DNA of 64,000 nt, from the NCBI RefSeq assembly GCF_022810305.1, contig NZ_JALGQH010000019.1, forward strand, positions 48,509 to 112,508, written 5' to 3'. The stretch is from Rhodococcus sp. ARC_M6. Its GTDB lineage: Bacteria; Actinomycetota; Actinomycetes; Mycobacteriales; Mycobacteriaceae. Below the pieces are notes generated by a model. It was given only the letters and a program-made list of their open reading frames with translations, had not been told where the DNA came from and searched no databases. Below, in pieces: positions 38,594 through 47,548 of the stretch. A program made the position numbers and the translations under genes. Position 1 is the stretch's first letter. Each line of letters begins with the position of its first letter.

Positions 38594-39211
38594 ATGATGT
38601 CTTCTGTGCCGCACGCAGAAGGACCCGATGATCGAATGGCCTGGATAGAACCGGAGGTTCGTCCGGGTAGTTTGCTGGTGTCGTCCACCGATCTCACCGA
38701 ACCTGCGTTTCGTCGCACCGTCATCTACATGATCGAACACAACGACGCCGGAAGCCTTGGCGTCGTGATCAATCGGCCGACTGAGACAGCCGTACAGAAC
38801 GTCCTCCCGCAGTGGGCACCGCTCACCGCAAACCCTTCTTCGCTGTATGTGGGCGGGCCGGTCAAGCAGGATTCCGCGCTGTGTCTCGGAACCGCTCGCA
38901 ACGGTGCCATGATTGACGGCATCGAAGGGTTGCGCCGCGTGGACGGCAAAGTTGTCATGGTGGATCTGGATTCCGATCCCGACGTTATCGCTCCTCTGGT
39001 CGAGGGGATTCGAATCTTTGCCGGATATTCGGGTTGGACTCTGGGACAGCTTGATTCGGAGCTCGAGCGCAACGACTGGATGGTCACCAGTTCATTGCCC
39101 TCGGACGTGCTGACTGTCCCGCGCGTCGACGTGTGGGCCCGGGTACTACGACGCCAACCGCTTCCGTTCGCGATGTTGGCGAGTCACCCCATCGAGCTCG
39201 AGCGGAACTGA
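38594..39211 (+). CDS. YqgE/AlgH family protein (DUF179)
   Basis: A 205-residue conserved protein of unknown biochemical role, orthologous to Rv0038. Family blocks are GSLLVSSTDLTEPAFRRTVI, GSLGVVINRPTE, LYVGGPV and RIFAGYSGWTLGQLDSEL. It is coupled to the TetR gene (TGAGATG) though functionally unrelated to it. Its stop abuts the stop of the converging transporter gene. Confidence 0.92.
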   Translation: MMSSVPHAEGPDDRMAWIEPEVRPGSLLVSSTDLTEPAFRRTVIYMIEHNDAGSLGVVINRPTETAVQNVLPQWAPLTANPSSLYVGGPVKQDSALCLGTARNGAMIDGIEGLRRVDGKVVMVDLDSDPDVIAPLVEGIRIFAGYSGWTLGQLDSELERNDWMVTSSLPSDVLTVPRVDVWARVLRRQPLPFAMLASHPIELERN

Positions 39212-40192
39212 CTAGGCGACGCTGACCGGATCTCGTTTCGCGAAGCGTTGCGCCAGCGCGGCGCACACGATCAGCTGGATCTGATGGAAGATCATCAGCG
39301 GCAACACGATCAGGCCCACCGGCTGTCCGGCAAAGAGCACTGCCGCCATCGGCAAACCCGTCGCCAAGGATTTCTTGGATCCGCAGAAGATGATGACTAT
39401 CCGATCGGCCTGATCGAAGCCGAGTTTCTTGCCGGCAAGGGTGGTTGCCCCCAACACCACCGCCAGGATCACGCAGCACACCACGATCAGGGTCAGGATC
39501 TGCCAGATCGTGATGGTGCCCCAGATCCCGTCTTTCATGCTTTCGCTGAATGCGGCGAAGACAACCAGAAGGATGGATCCGCGGTCGACGAACTTGGTCG
39601 GCTCCGCGTACTTCTGGAGCCATCCGATCACCAATGGCCGAATCAATTGGCCGACGATGAACGGGACCAGCAACTGCGCGACGATATCGAGAATCGAAGA
39701 GAAATCGACCGTCGCCTGCCCGGTGGTGTTCATCAGTAGAACCACCAACAGAGGCGTGATGAAGACGCCGATCAGGTTGGAGAACGACGCACTCACGATC
39801 GCGCCCGCCACGTTGCCCTTGGCGATGGAGGTGAAGGCGATCGACGATTGGACCGTCGACGGAACCAGACACAGGTAGAGGATTCCGGTGTACAACTCGT
39901 CGCTGATCAACGTCGGCGTGAGGATCCGCAGCGCGAGGCCGATCAGAGGGAACAAGAGGAACGTCGACGCCAGAACAACGCTGTGCAGTCGCCAATGCTT
40001 GACGCCCTTCCACGCTTCTTGTGGGGAGAGGCGGGCGCCGTAGAGCAGGAACAGGAAGCCGATGGCGATTTTGGTGGCCCAGTCGAGCACTGTCTCAGCA
40101 GAGCCGGATGCCGGGAACACACTGCCGAGGACTGCGGCCGCGATGATTCCGAGGATGAACCCGTCGATGTAGAACCTGCTGAGAAACTTCAC
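39212..40192 (-). CDS. Bile-acid:sodium-symporter-like transporter (SBF_like)
   Basis: A 326-residue membrane protein with about ten helices, of the BASS-related PF13593 type. The opening MKFLSRFYIDGFILGIIAAA, the crossover segment LCLVPSTVQSSIAFTSIAKG followed by NVAGAIVSASFSN, and FCGSKKSLATGLPMAAVLF are family marks. It is likely a secondary transporter of an organic anion; the substrate cannot be assigned. Confidence 0.88.
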   Translation of the reverse strand: MKFLSRFYIDGFILGIIAAAVLGSVFPASGSAETVLDWATKIAIGFLFLLYGARLSPQEAWKGVKHWRLHSVVLASTFLLFPLIGLALRILTPTLISDELYTGILYLCLVPSTVQSSIAFTSIAKGNVAGAIVSASFSNLIGVFITPLLVVLLMNTTGQATVDFSSILDIVAQLLVPFIVGQLIRPLVIGWLQKYAEPTKFVDRGSILLVVFAAFSESMKDGIWGTITIWQILTLIVVCCVILAVVLGATTLAGKKLGFDQADRIVIIFCGSKKSLATGLPMAAVLFAGQPVGLIVLPLMIFHQIQLIVCAALAQRFAKRDPVSVA

Positions 40193-40196
40193 CGGG

Positions 40197-41177
40197 CTAA
40201 GGATAACGAGGTGCAGTGCGGGAGTCGGCCAGGCGGTTCAGCGTCCCGGCCATCTCCTCGGCTTTCGGTGTGGTGATGGTGAGTCGATCGCCACTCGCGA
40301 AGCTGATGACCACAGCGGGCCCGGTGCGGGTGACGATGCCGTAGTTGCGTCGGCCCTTGGTCTTGAGGCCCCAACCGCCGAAATCTGCGAACGGTGTGAT
40401 CTCGGCGACCTTGGCGCTCACAACCTCGTCGGCGTCGTACCCCATCGCGCGCATGCCCATGTTGACGACGGAGATGCCCCTCTCGTCCACCGTGACGCGA
40501 AAGCGCACGAGGCTGACAAGTAGCAGGGCGAGCGCTGCGAATATGAACAGGGACCAGTACGAATCCATCAACAGGCTTGTCAAGACTCCGAGTGCGAGGG
40601 TGCTCAGCGCAAGGATGGCTGAACCCTTGGCGGAGAAGCCCACGTCGTCGGAGATCGGTAGTGCAGCATCGCTGCGTGGGAGTTCGGGTGAGGGATTTCC
40701 GGAAGCGTGCTCGGGGACGCGGTAGTCGCGCAGCGTGAGGGCGCCCAGGTAGCCGAGCGCGCCGCCGAGCAATGCACCCACACCGATGGACCAATACGGC
40801 AGTGAGGTCGTGGACGGATCAACGACGTCGAGTTGGTTGTACAGAAGCGCAAAATTTACGGTGGTGATCAATCCGACGACGCCGAGTCCGGTCACCAGCA
40901 TGAAGCGCCGCATCATCAGCATTGCCGGCGCCAGAGCCGCAACTGCGCTGAGTCCGCCGCCGAAGAGCAGTGTCAGAAGCGCGACTGTCCACGCGTTGGC
41001 GGTGGGCGTCGCAAAGCCGTCGGCCGACGTGGTGGTCCAGTGCGTGGCGATTTTCTCCGGTAGGCGGTGTTCCCACATTTTCGTGAGTACGACGCCACCG
41101 AACGCGCACAACGCGGGAATCAGGATGCCGAAGATTGCTCCGGCGGGGTCGACCACACGATGTTTCACGTGAATCAA
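40197..41177 (-). CDS. DUF1648/PH-like membrane protein with a parS-like start
   Basis: A 326-residue membrane protein. An N-terminal DUF1648 segment (TKMWEHRLPEKIATHW) lies between helices, further helices cover about 60-215, and a cytoplasmic PH-like domain follows (VRFRVTVDERGISVVN to ISFASGDRLTITTPKAEEMA). The first codons IHVKHR fall in a near-perfect parS sequence. The start is uncertain: TTG at 41177 comes one base after the upstream stop, and GTG codons follow in frame. It is paired with an SdpI-like gene, the usual DUF1648 partner. Confidence 0.8.
   Translation of the reverse strand: MIHVKHRVVDPAGAIFGILIPALCAFGGVVLTKMWEHRLPEKIATHWTTTSADGFATPTANAWTVALLTLLFGGGLSAVAALAPAMLMMRRFMLVTGLGVVGLITTVNFALLYNQLDVVDPSTTSLPYWSIGVGALLGGALGYLGALTLRDYRVPEHASGNPSPELPRSDAALPISDDVGFSAKGSAILALSTLALGVLTSLLMDSYWSLFIFAALALLLVSLVRFRVTVDERGISVVNMGMRAMGYDADEVVSAKVAEITPFADFGGWGLKTKGRRNYGIVTRTGPAVVISFASGDRLTITTPKAEEMAGTLNRLADSRTAPRYP
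41161..41176. promoter_or_regulatory. parS: Outlying parS-like site
   Basis: TGTTTCACGTGAATCA differs from the perfect parS by one base. It lies 24 kb from the parAB sites, at the start of the DUF1648 gene. Confidence 0.65.
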
Positions 41178-41178
41178 T

Positions 41179-41694
41179 TCACTTTGCCGGGAGGCAGGCG
41201 CCCTTGAGTGAGCAGGCTCCGCAGGAGGACTCTCCGCACTCCGACGCAGCTTCCTTGGCAGACGCTTCCGCCTTGGCTACCGGCGTTTGGTCAGCGGCGG
41301 TGTCAGTGTGTCCGGCGCTTTCCGTATGTCCGCAGTTGCAGTCGTTGCCACAGCCGCTCGGCTCGGGGATCGCAGCGGCGGCGCGGGCGCCGATGGCTCC
41401 ACCGGTACCGGCAGTGAACAATGCTGCGACAACTGCGACGAGGGCGATACCGAGCCCCATGGCCACGCTCATAGTGAGAGCAGCGATGCCGCCGATGACG
41501 AGCAGTCCGGCGGCGGCAGCCATCGTGGGGCCGGCGACCTTGTTGGCCAGGGCAAACGATTCTTCGCTTCGCAGGGTGTCCGGGGTGCGGACACCGGCCC
41601 AGCGGTTACGCGGGAGCTTGCCGATCAGGCCGGCGACAGCGACTCCGCCGACGGCAAGAGCGAGCACGAACAGCACTACAGCAACAATGACCAC
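41179..41694 (-). CDS. SdpI-like membrane protein with Cys-rich tail
   Basis: A 171-residue protein. Helices at about 1-24, 54-72 and 74-97 surround the SdpI-family block KLPRNRWAGVRTPDTLRSEE. SdpI of Bacillus is the immunity/signal protein for the SdpC toxin. The last ~60 residues are hydrophilic with nine Cys: CGNDCNCGH and later CGESSCGACSLKGAC. This tail is unusual and could bind metal or form disulfides. It lies 1 base from the DUF1648 gene, an association known for SdpI/SdpR-type proteins. No toxin gene is visible nearby. Confidence 0.78.
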   Translation of the reverse strand: MVIVAVVLFVLALAVGGVAVAGLIGKLPRNRWAGVRTPDTLRSEESFALANKVAGPTMAAAAGLLVIGGIAALTMSVAMGLGIALVAVVAALFTAGTGGAIGARAAAAIPEPSGCGNDCNCGHTESAGHTDTAADQTPVAKAEASAKEAASECGESSCGACSLKGACLPAK

Positions 41695-41796
41695 CCATAC
41701 AGGATAGGTGCGTGTGGAGTTGCCCGTATGCCCGGGTGGTGAAGGCTCTACCCTGGTTAACGGTATTTAACGTCAGCCAAGTAGATAGCGACCACA

Positions 41797-44643
41797 GTGA
41801 CCGAGTCTTCGCAGTCCCCCGATTCACCAGTCGACGCCACCCCGCAGCACCGCTACTCCGCGGAGCTTGCCGGCCAGATCGAGCAGCGCTGGCAGGACCG
41901 CTGGAGCGAGGAGGGCACGTTCAACGCGCCCAATCCGGTCGGTCCGCTGTCCTCCCCCGAGGGCGTGCCCGCCGACAAGCTCTTCGTCCAGGACATGTTC
42001 CCGTACCCCTCGGGTTCGGGTCTGCACGTCGGCCACCCGCTCGGATATATCGCGACGGACGTCTTCGCGCGCTACCACCGTATGCAGGGCCACAACGTGC
42101 TCCACACCCTCGGCTACGACGCCTTCGGGTTGCCGGCCGAGCAGTACGCCGTGCAGACGGGCACCCACCCGCGTACGACGACCGAAGCGAACATCGCAAA
42201 CATGCAGCGCCAGCTGCGACGCCTGGGCCTGGGCCACGACGAGCGTCGTAGCCTCGCGACGACGGATATCGATTTCTACCATTGGACGCAGTGGATCTTC
42301 CTGCAGATCCATGGCGCTTGGTACGACAAGGCTGCTGGTAAGGCGCGTCGCATCTCGGAGCTGGAAGCTGAATTCTCTTCGGGTGAACGGGATTTGGAAG
42401 ACGGTGGCGATTGGGCAGCGTTGACCGCTGCGGAACGCGGCAAGGTTCTGGACTCGTACCGCCTTGTCTACCAGTCTGATTCGATGGTGAACTGGTGCCC
42501 CGGTCTGGGTACGGTGCTGGCCAACGAAGAGGTGACGGGTGACGGCCGCAGTGAGCGTGGCAACTTCCCCGTCTTCCGCAAGCACCTCCAGCAGTGGATG
42601 ATGCGGATCACCGCCTACTCCGACCGCCTGGTCGACGACCTCGAGTACCTGGATTGGCCGGACAAGGTCAAGGCCATGCAGCGCAACTGGATCGGCCGCT
42701 CCTACGGTGCTGAAGTCACCTTCGCTGCCGGCGAATTCGGCATTGACGTGTTCACGACGCGTCCCGACACGCTGTTCGGTGCCAGCTACGTGACGTTGGC
42801 TCCCGAGCACGAGTTGGTCGATCAGTTGGTTACTGCGGAGTGGCCCGAAGGCGTCGACGCCCGCTGGACCAACGGCGCAGCAACTCCGGTGGAAGCGGTT
42901 GCGGCATACCGCAAGTCCATCGCTGCCAAGACCGACCTGGAGCGTCAGGAAAACAAGGAGAAGACCGGCGTCTTCCTGGGTGCGTACGCGGTCAACCCCG
43001 TCAACGGCCACAAGGTGCCCGTCTTCATCGCCGATTACGTGTTGACCGGCTACGGAACCGGCGCCATCATGGCTGTTCCCGGACACGATCACCGTGACTG
43101 GGAATTTGCGACGGCATTCGGCCTCGATATTCTCGAAGTTATTGCCGGTGGCGATGTTTCGGAGGCTGCGTACACAGGTGACGGCGCTCTGGTGAACTCC
43201 GACTACCTCGACGGACTGGATGTTGCCGAGGCCAAGGCAACCATCATCAGCAAGCTCGAAGAAGCCGGACACGGCAAGGGCACCATCCAGTACAAACTGC
43301 GCGACTGGCTCTTCGCGCGGCAGCGTTACTGGGGCGAGCCTTTCCCGATCGTCTACGACGCAGCCGGAAACGCGCACGCCTTGCCGGATTCGGCTCTGCC
43401 CGTGGTGCTTCCGGAGGTCGAGGACTACGCACCCGTGTCCTTCGATGCGGATGACGCCAACTCCGAGCCCTCTCCCCCGCTGAACAAGGCCACTGAGTGG
43501 GTCAACGTCGAGCTCGATCTCGGCGACGGCCTGCAGACCTACCACCGCGACACCAACGTCATGCCGCAGTGGGCGGGTAGCTCGTGGTACCAGCTGCGTT
43601 ACATCGACCCCACCAACCAGGACACCTTCTGCGATCCGCAGAACGAGGCGTACTGGACCGGTCCGCGTCCGGAACTGCACGGTCCCAATGACCCCGGCGG
43701 AGTCGATCTTTACGTCGGCGGCGTCGAGCATGCCGTGCTGCACCTGCTGTACTCGCGTTTCTGGCACAAGGTGCTCTTCGATCTGGGTTACGTCAGCTCG
43801 AGCGAGCCGTACCGCCGCCTGTACAACCAGGGCTACATCCAGGCCTACGCGTACACCGATGCCCGCGGCGTCTACGTGCCCGCCGAAGAGGTCGTAGAGA
43901 AGGACGGCAAGTACTTCTACGAGGGCGCCGAGGTCAATCGCGAGTACGGCAAGATGGGCAAGAGCCTCAAGAACGCCGTTGCGCCGGACGAGATTTGCGC
44001 CGAATACGGTGCCGATACCCTGCGCGTCTACGAGATGTCGATGGGTCCGCTGGACACCTCGCGTCCGTGGGCGACCAAGGACGTCGTCGGCGCTGCGCGC
44101 TTCCTGCAGCGTGTGTGGCGCGTCGTCATCGACGAGGAGACCGGTAAAGCCCGCGTCACCGACGAAGCGCCCGACGAGGCAACGTTGCGTGCACTCAACA
44201 AGGCAATCGCCGGTGTCAGTGAGGATTACACGGCGCTGCGCGACAACACGGCTGCTGCCAAGTTGATCGAGTACAACAACCACCTCACCAAGGTCTTCCC
44301 GGGTGGCGCTCCCCGCGCTGCTGTGGAGCCGCTGGTCCTGATGCTCGCTCCCCTGGCTCCGCACCTCGCGGAAGAGCTGTGGTCGCGCCTCGGACATGCG
44401 GAATCCCTTGCGCACGGCCCCTTCCCGGCTGTCGAAGAGAAGTGGCTTGTCGAGGACACGGTCGAGTACCCGATCCAGGTCAACGGCAAGGTGCGTAGCC
44501 GCATCAGCGTCCCGGCTGATGCCGATCGCAAGGCTGTCGAGGAAATCGCTCTGGCAGACGAGAAGATCGTTGCTCTGCTCGAGGGGAACGCTCCCCGCAA
44601 GGTGATCGTTGTTCCCGGCAAGATGGTGAATATCGTCCTTTAG
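41797..44643 (+). CDS. leuS: Leucyl-tRNA synthetase
   Basis: Charges tRNA-Leu and edits mischarged products. It has 948 residues from GTG 41797. The HIGH motif reads HVGHP in [20 protein letters not shown], and the KMSKS loop reads KMGKS ([11 protein letters not shown]). The editing (CP1) domain lies about 270-470 with [12 protein letters not shown] and the conserved [19 protein letters not shown]. The anticodon-binding and C-terminal domains complete it. The spacing to yqgE parallels Rv0038-Rv0041. A perfect hairpin follows the stop. Confidence 0.97.
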   Translation: MTESSQSPDSPVDATPQHRYSAELAGQIEQRWQDRWSEEGTFNAPNPVGPLSSPEGVPADKLFVQDMFPYPSGSGLHVGHPLGYIATDVFARYHRMQGHNVLHTLGYDAFGLPAEQYAVQTGTHPRTTTEANIANMQRQLRRLGLGHDERRSLATTDIDFYHWTQWIFLQIHGAWYDKAAGKARRISELEAEFSSGERDLEDGGDWAALTAAERGKVLDSYRLVYQSDSMVNWCPGLGTVLANEEVTGDGRSERGNFPVFRKHLQQWMMRITAYSDRLVDDLEYLDWPDKVKAMQRNWIGRSYGAEVTFAAGEFGIDVFTTRPDTLFGASYVTLAPEHELVDQLVTAEWPEGVDARWTNGAATPVEAVAAYRKSIAAKTDLERQENKEKTGVFLGAYAVNPVNGHKVPVFIADYVLTGYGTGAIMAVPGHDHRDWEFATAFGLDILEVIAGGDVSEAAYTGDGALVNSDYLDGLDVAEAKATIISKLEEAGHGKGTIQYKLRDWLFARQRYWGEPFPIVYDAAGNAHALPDSALPVVLPEVEDYAPVSFDADDANSEPSPPLNKATEWVNVELDLGDGLQTYHRDTNVMPQWAGSSWYQLRYIDPTNQDTFCDPQNEAYWTGPRPELHGPNDPGGVDLYVGGVEHAVLHLLYSRFWHKVLFDLGYVSSSEPYRRLYNQGYIQAYAYTDARGVYVPAEEVVEKDGKYFYEGAEVNREYGKMGKSLKNAVAPDEICAEYGADTLRVYEMSMGPLDTSRPWATKDVVGAARFLQRVWRVVIDEETGKARVTDEAPDEATLRALNKAIAGVSEDYTALRDNTAAAKLIEYNNHLTKVFPGGAPRAAVEPLVLMLAPLAPHLAEELWSRLGHAESLAHGPFPAVEEKWLVEDTVEYPIQVNGKVRSRISVPADADRKAVEEIALADEKIVALLEGNAPRKVIVVPGKMVNIVL

Positions 44644-44656
44644 GCGCTTCGCGCAC

Positions 44657-44696
44657 GTGCGCCGTTTTGGTAGTGCCCACTACCAAAACGGCGCAC
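44657..44696. terminator. Perfect 19-base-pair hairpin after leuS
   Basis: GTGCGCCGTTTTGGTAGTG (44657-44675) pairs exactly with 44678-44696. It separates the converging leuS and PH-domain genes, and the internal TTTT/AAAA gives it terminator character in both directions. The same stem family occurs between gyrB and gyrA (889-928). Confidence 0.7.
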
Positions 44697-44698
44697 AG

Positions 44699-45052
44699 CT
44701 ATTTCATCCTTGCCCGGACAGCGGAGACGAATTCCTCGAAGGCTCGCTCATCGGTGATCCACTTGAGTAGTACGTCGTTTCCCGACGCGGTAATGCGGAC
44801 GATGTCGCCGATCCTGTCCTTGGCCTTCTCGCACGCCTCGATATTGTCGTAGCTGAATGATTCGAAGCTGAAGTTCCCCATCTTCTTGACGTAGAAGATG
44901 ACGCGCTGAGCGGTGGCGATGAAAAGTCCGTTCCGGACTCTCTTCTCGCCGATCATCTTGCCACCGGTAGTTCCCTGCACTATTGCTACCGCAGTTTCAC
45001 CGGACGCGAGATGCGGACGGGCGAGTTCCCATAACTTGTCGATCTTGGTCAT
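44699..45052 (-). CDS. Bacterial PH-domain protein
   Basis: A 117-residue cytoplasmic protein without membrane segments. The strand pattern from ETAVAIVQGTTGGK through RNGLFIATAQRVIFYVKKMG to FSYDNIEACEKAKDRIG and a C-terminal helix (DERAFEEFVSAVRARM) fits the YokE-like PH fold (bPH_2/DUF1696-type). Function unknown. It converges with leuS. Confidence 0.75.
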   Translation of the reverse strand: MTKIDKLWELARPHLASGETAVAIVQGTTGGKMIGEKRVRNGLFIATAQRVIFYVKKMGNFSFESFSYDNIEACEKAKDRIGDIVRITASGNDVLLKWITDERAFEEFVSAVRARMK

Positions 45053-45112
45053 ATCTTGTCCCCCCGTTTTGCCTGGATCCTTTCACGCGGCGGCGGGGTT
45101 GGCACGCCGTGC

Positions 45113-46375
45113 TTATCCGGTCGGCTGCAACGTCCACCCACTCGTGAGGTCATGCAGGAGATCCGGCAATCGGGGAATGAGCCGCCCCCGCGCCGACATT
45201 TCTGTGAACGGATTCGCGAGTATCGTCTGTGTCTCTCGTGAATGTTGTTGTACTGCAGTGATATAGCTGGGTGCCAACTCGTCGGCAATGAATGACCATC
45301 GCGCTTCCCGATCCGCCCAGTTGAAGGCAGGAAGCGGCGCCGTCACCGCTGTCTTCACTCCCGCCGCATGGACGGTCACCTCAATCGGCGCGTAAGTTCC
45401 GGGTGCGGGAGTTCCTGGCACGGCAGGCTTTCCGGCGATGGTCGTGACGTAGGTGAGAACTCGTCCCATGCTGCCACGCCCCTGTGTCGTGGTATCCCAC
45501 TGATCTGCGATCACCTGATTTTGCTCGCGTGAGGCCATTCGGACCAGAGCGTCGGCGAGACTGTCCGGAGTGCCCTCGGAGATGCTCTGCCAGGCTTGGG
45601 AAATGTTGTCGTCGAATAGTCCGGCTCGTTCGAACTCCTCGATTCCTTTGCTGCCCAGTGCAATATATGCCTCATGCATAGGAACCAGATCCATGAAGAT
45701 GTGTTTCTGCATGGTGAGGAGTCGTTTGACGTACCAATCGACATCTCCGGAATCGGCGTGTGGTCCTTGTGTGATCAGGAGTTGGAGGTCGGATGGTAGC
45801 GGGCTGGTTGTTCCCGGAGGGAAGACTGCGACTACCCCGGCGGCCGCGTCGGCAAGTTGGCGGATGCCGTTGACGCTCAGGATGGTGGACGCATCGCCCA
45901 GATCGTAGAAACCGGAAGCGAATGACACACCGGCCAGGCCGGCCATTCCGGACCAATACAGTTCGGGGTGGGCGTTGGTCATCCGCAGATAGTTGACATA
46001 GACGTCGTCGATTGTGGTGCGGTTGGCTGCCAGTCCTCGCTGGGGATCCCAGTTCGCCAGTTCGATATTCGCATTCTCTGCCCCGACGGCAAGCCAGTAT
46101 TGGCGCAGCAGGGTTGCATAACGGCTGGGGTCGACCCCGGAATTGCGGGCTGACGACAGTGCGGACTCGAGCTCGGAACAATCAAGCGGCAGTGCGGGAT
46201 TCAATCCTCCAGCGGCGGTTCCCTCCTGATTGATCTCGGGAAGGTCGAGGTATTGGGACACCGTCGGCACGGCCTGAGCCTGCGTAATGGCTGTCGTCGT
46301 CAGGAAGGCGGCAGCCAGAACGGCTGAGAGAATGCGAAAGCTGTTGAACTTGAACCTGTTGAACGTAGTGAGCAC
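45113..46375 (-). CDS. Secreted protein of unknown function
   Basis: A 420-residue protein with a clear signal peptide (SAVLAAAFLTTTAITQAQA, cleavage probably near residue 35). The mature part is mostly helical, with aromatic-rich YVNYLRMTNAHPELYWSGMA and YVKRLLTMQKHIFMDLVPMH. A beta-like stretch (APIEVTVHAAGVKTAVTAPL) lies before the C-terminal helix. I do not recognise the family. It stands alone on the minus strand with gaps on both sides. Only two Cys, no anchor and no catalytic motif were seen. Confidence 0.75.
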   Translation of the reverse strand: MLTTFNRFKFNSFRILSAVLAAAFLTTTAITQAQAVPTVSQYLDLPEINQEGTAAGGLNPALPLDCSELESALSSARNSGVDPSRYATLLRQYWLAVGAENANIELANWDPQRGLAANRTTIDDVYVNYLRMTNAHPELYWSGMAGLAGVSFASGFYDLGDASTILSVNGIRQLADAAAGVVAVFPPGTTSPLPSDLQLLITQGPHADSGDVDWYVKRLLTMQKHIFMDLVPMHEAYIALGSKGIEEFERAGLFDDNISQAWQSISEGTPDSLADALVRMASREQNQVIADQWDTTTQGRGSMGRVLTYVTTIAGKPAVPGTPAPGTYAPIEVTVHAAGVKTAVTAPLPAFNWADREARWSFIADELAPSYITAVQQHSRETQTILANPFTEMSARGRLIPRLPDLLHDLTSGWTLQPTG

Positions 46376-46537
46376 TGGATCTCCCTAGGTTTCCAGTGCA
46401 GCAGCAATCGCCTGACCAGGGGCAATTTGTCCAAAATTGTTATCGGTCAGTCGATCTCGTCAGGATGCTGGAGTGACAACGTTTGTGGTCAGTTTTCACC
46501 GTCGCAGTCCGTACGTCAATAGGTAGTCCGTAGACAA
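46376..46537. other. Short gap without recognisable features
   Basis: This 162-base gap precedes the secreted-protein gene and follows the DUF1579-type gene on the same strand. I see no strong hairpin or repeat in it. Confidence 0.4.
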
Positions 46538-46987
46538 TCAGTGGGCAATCGCTGCGAAACCCATGTCCATCCAGTGGAGCCAGGTACCCGAGTCGATCTG
46601 CCGCTCCCACCGTGCCGTCATGGATGACCTGTCTTCGGACGGCCACAAGGTGCTACGCATGCGATCGCCGAGGAAGGTCCATGATCCATCCGTATTCGGG
46701 TGCGCGGTCATCGCCCCGAATGAGCCCGATCCGTCGAAGGCCCGCATGACATATGTGTTGGTCTCCGGGTTGTGCTCGCCGATGAGTTCCAGCGCATGAA
46801 CATGATCGTCGCCAATCGTGACGTCGACCCTGTGGATGACCCACATTCCGCCTGGCATCCACTCGTACTCGTCGGTGCCGTCTATTTCTGCGACTGGCTG
46901 TCCGTGTTCGTCCAATACCGTGCCCGATGTCCTCCACCGCCCGATGATGGAGTCGAATGGTCGCATGGTGTCCGGTGCGGCTGTCAT
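46538..46987 (-). CDS. DUF1579-like beta-barrel protein
   Basis: A 149-residue protein from ATG 46987 (MTAAPDTMRPFDSIIGRW). The IIGRW start, repeated YEWMPGGMWVIHRVD, NTYVMRAFDGSGSFGAMT and FLGDRMRSTL strands are typical of DUF1579, a lipocalin-like barrel of unknown role. The frame is open upstream but without family match. A GAGAGGATCT sequence precedes the ATG. It is divergent from the ketosteroid isomerase gene. Confidence 0.7.
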   Translation of the reverse strand: MTAAPDTMRPFDSIIGRWRTSGTVLDEHGQPVAEIDGTDEYEWMPGGMWVIHRVDVTIGDDHVHALELIGEHNPETNTYVMRAFDGSGSFGAMTAHPNTDGSWTFLGDRMRSTLWPSEDRSSMTARWERQIDSGTWLHWMDMGFAAIAH

Positions 46988-47172
46988 AGAGATCCTCTCG
47001 TTGATTTTGTTGTAGGCCAGCGCGGAGCGCCTTGCATATATAGACCGGCCCGGGCCCGCGAAGTAATCGGTCCTGCCAGGCGTGCACATCAGCATCCCTG
47101 AACGGCGCACAGGGGCGTGGCCCCTGCGCTATCCTCACGAATAGAACCTGTTCTAACTACGAGGGGTATTTC

Positions 47173-47547
47173 ATGGCACCGTCCGCAGAAGCAATTCGTA
47201 AGACCGTCGAGGCATACATGAACGCGGTTGCCACTGGCACTGCCGACGAGGTTGTCGCCCTGTATGCCGAGGGTGCCACGGTCGAAGACCCGGTGGGCAC
47301 CGATGTGCGCACAACCCGCGAGTCGATCCACGAGTTCTATTCCGTAATCGAGAATTTTGATCAGGAAGCTCACCTCGAGGCTCTGCGCATTGCGGGAAAT
47401 GAAGCGGCATTCCACTTCTCGCTCATCACAAAAATGGGTGACAAGCGTCTGACCATCACACCCATCGATGTCATGACTTTCGACGACGACGCGAAGATCA
47501 CGTCGATGCGCGCCTTCTGGGGCCAGGAAGACATGATCCAGAGCTGA
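47173..47547 (+). CDS. Ketosteroid isomerase-like enzyme
   Basis: A 124-residue protein very like steroid delta-5-3-ketoisomerase of Comamonas. The catalytic residues line up: Tyr in VEAYMNAV (about 15), Asp in TVEDPVGTD (about 40) and the second Asp in TITPIDVMTF (about 99). The overall length and the end ITSMRAFWGQEDM also match. The likely reaction is double-bond isomerisation of a 3-keto steroid or an analogue; Rhodococcus degrades sterols, but the substrate here is inferred. An epoxide hydrolase gene starts 1 base after the stop, suggesting a shared pathway. Confidence 0.85.
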   Translation: MAPSAEAIRKTVEAYMNAVATGTADEVVALYAEGATVEDPVGTDVRTTRESIHEFYSVIENFDQEAHLEALRIAGNEAAFHFSLITKMGDKRLTITPIDVMTFDDDAKITSMRAFWGQEDMIQS

Positions 47548-47548
47548 T

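Noticed and set aside
41824..44415. 863-codon open frame antisense to leuS
   Set aside because: It mirrors leuS codon structure in high-GC DNA; leuS has all synthetase motifs and the antisense product is low complexity without a domain.
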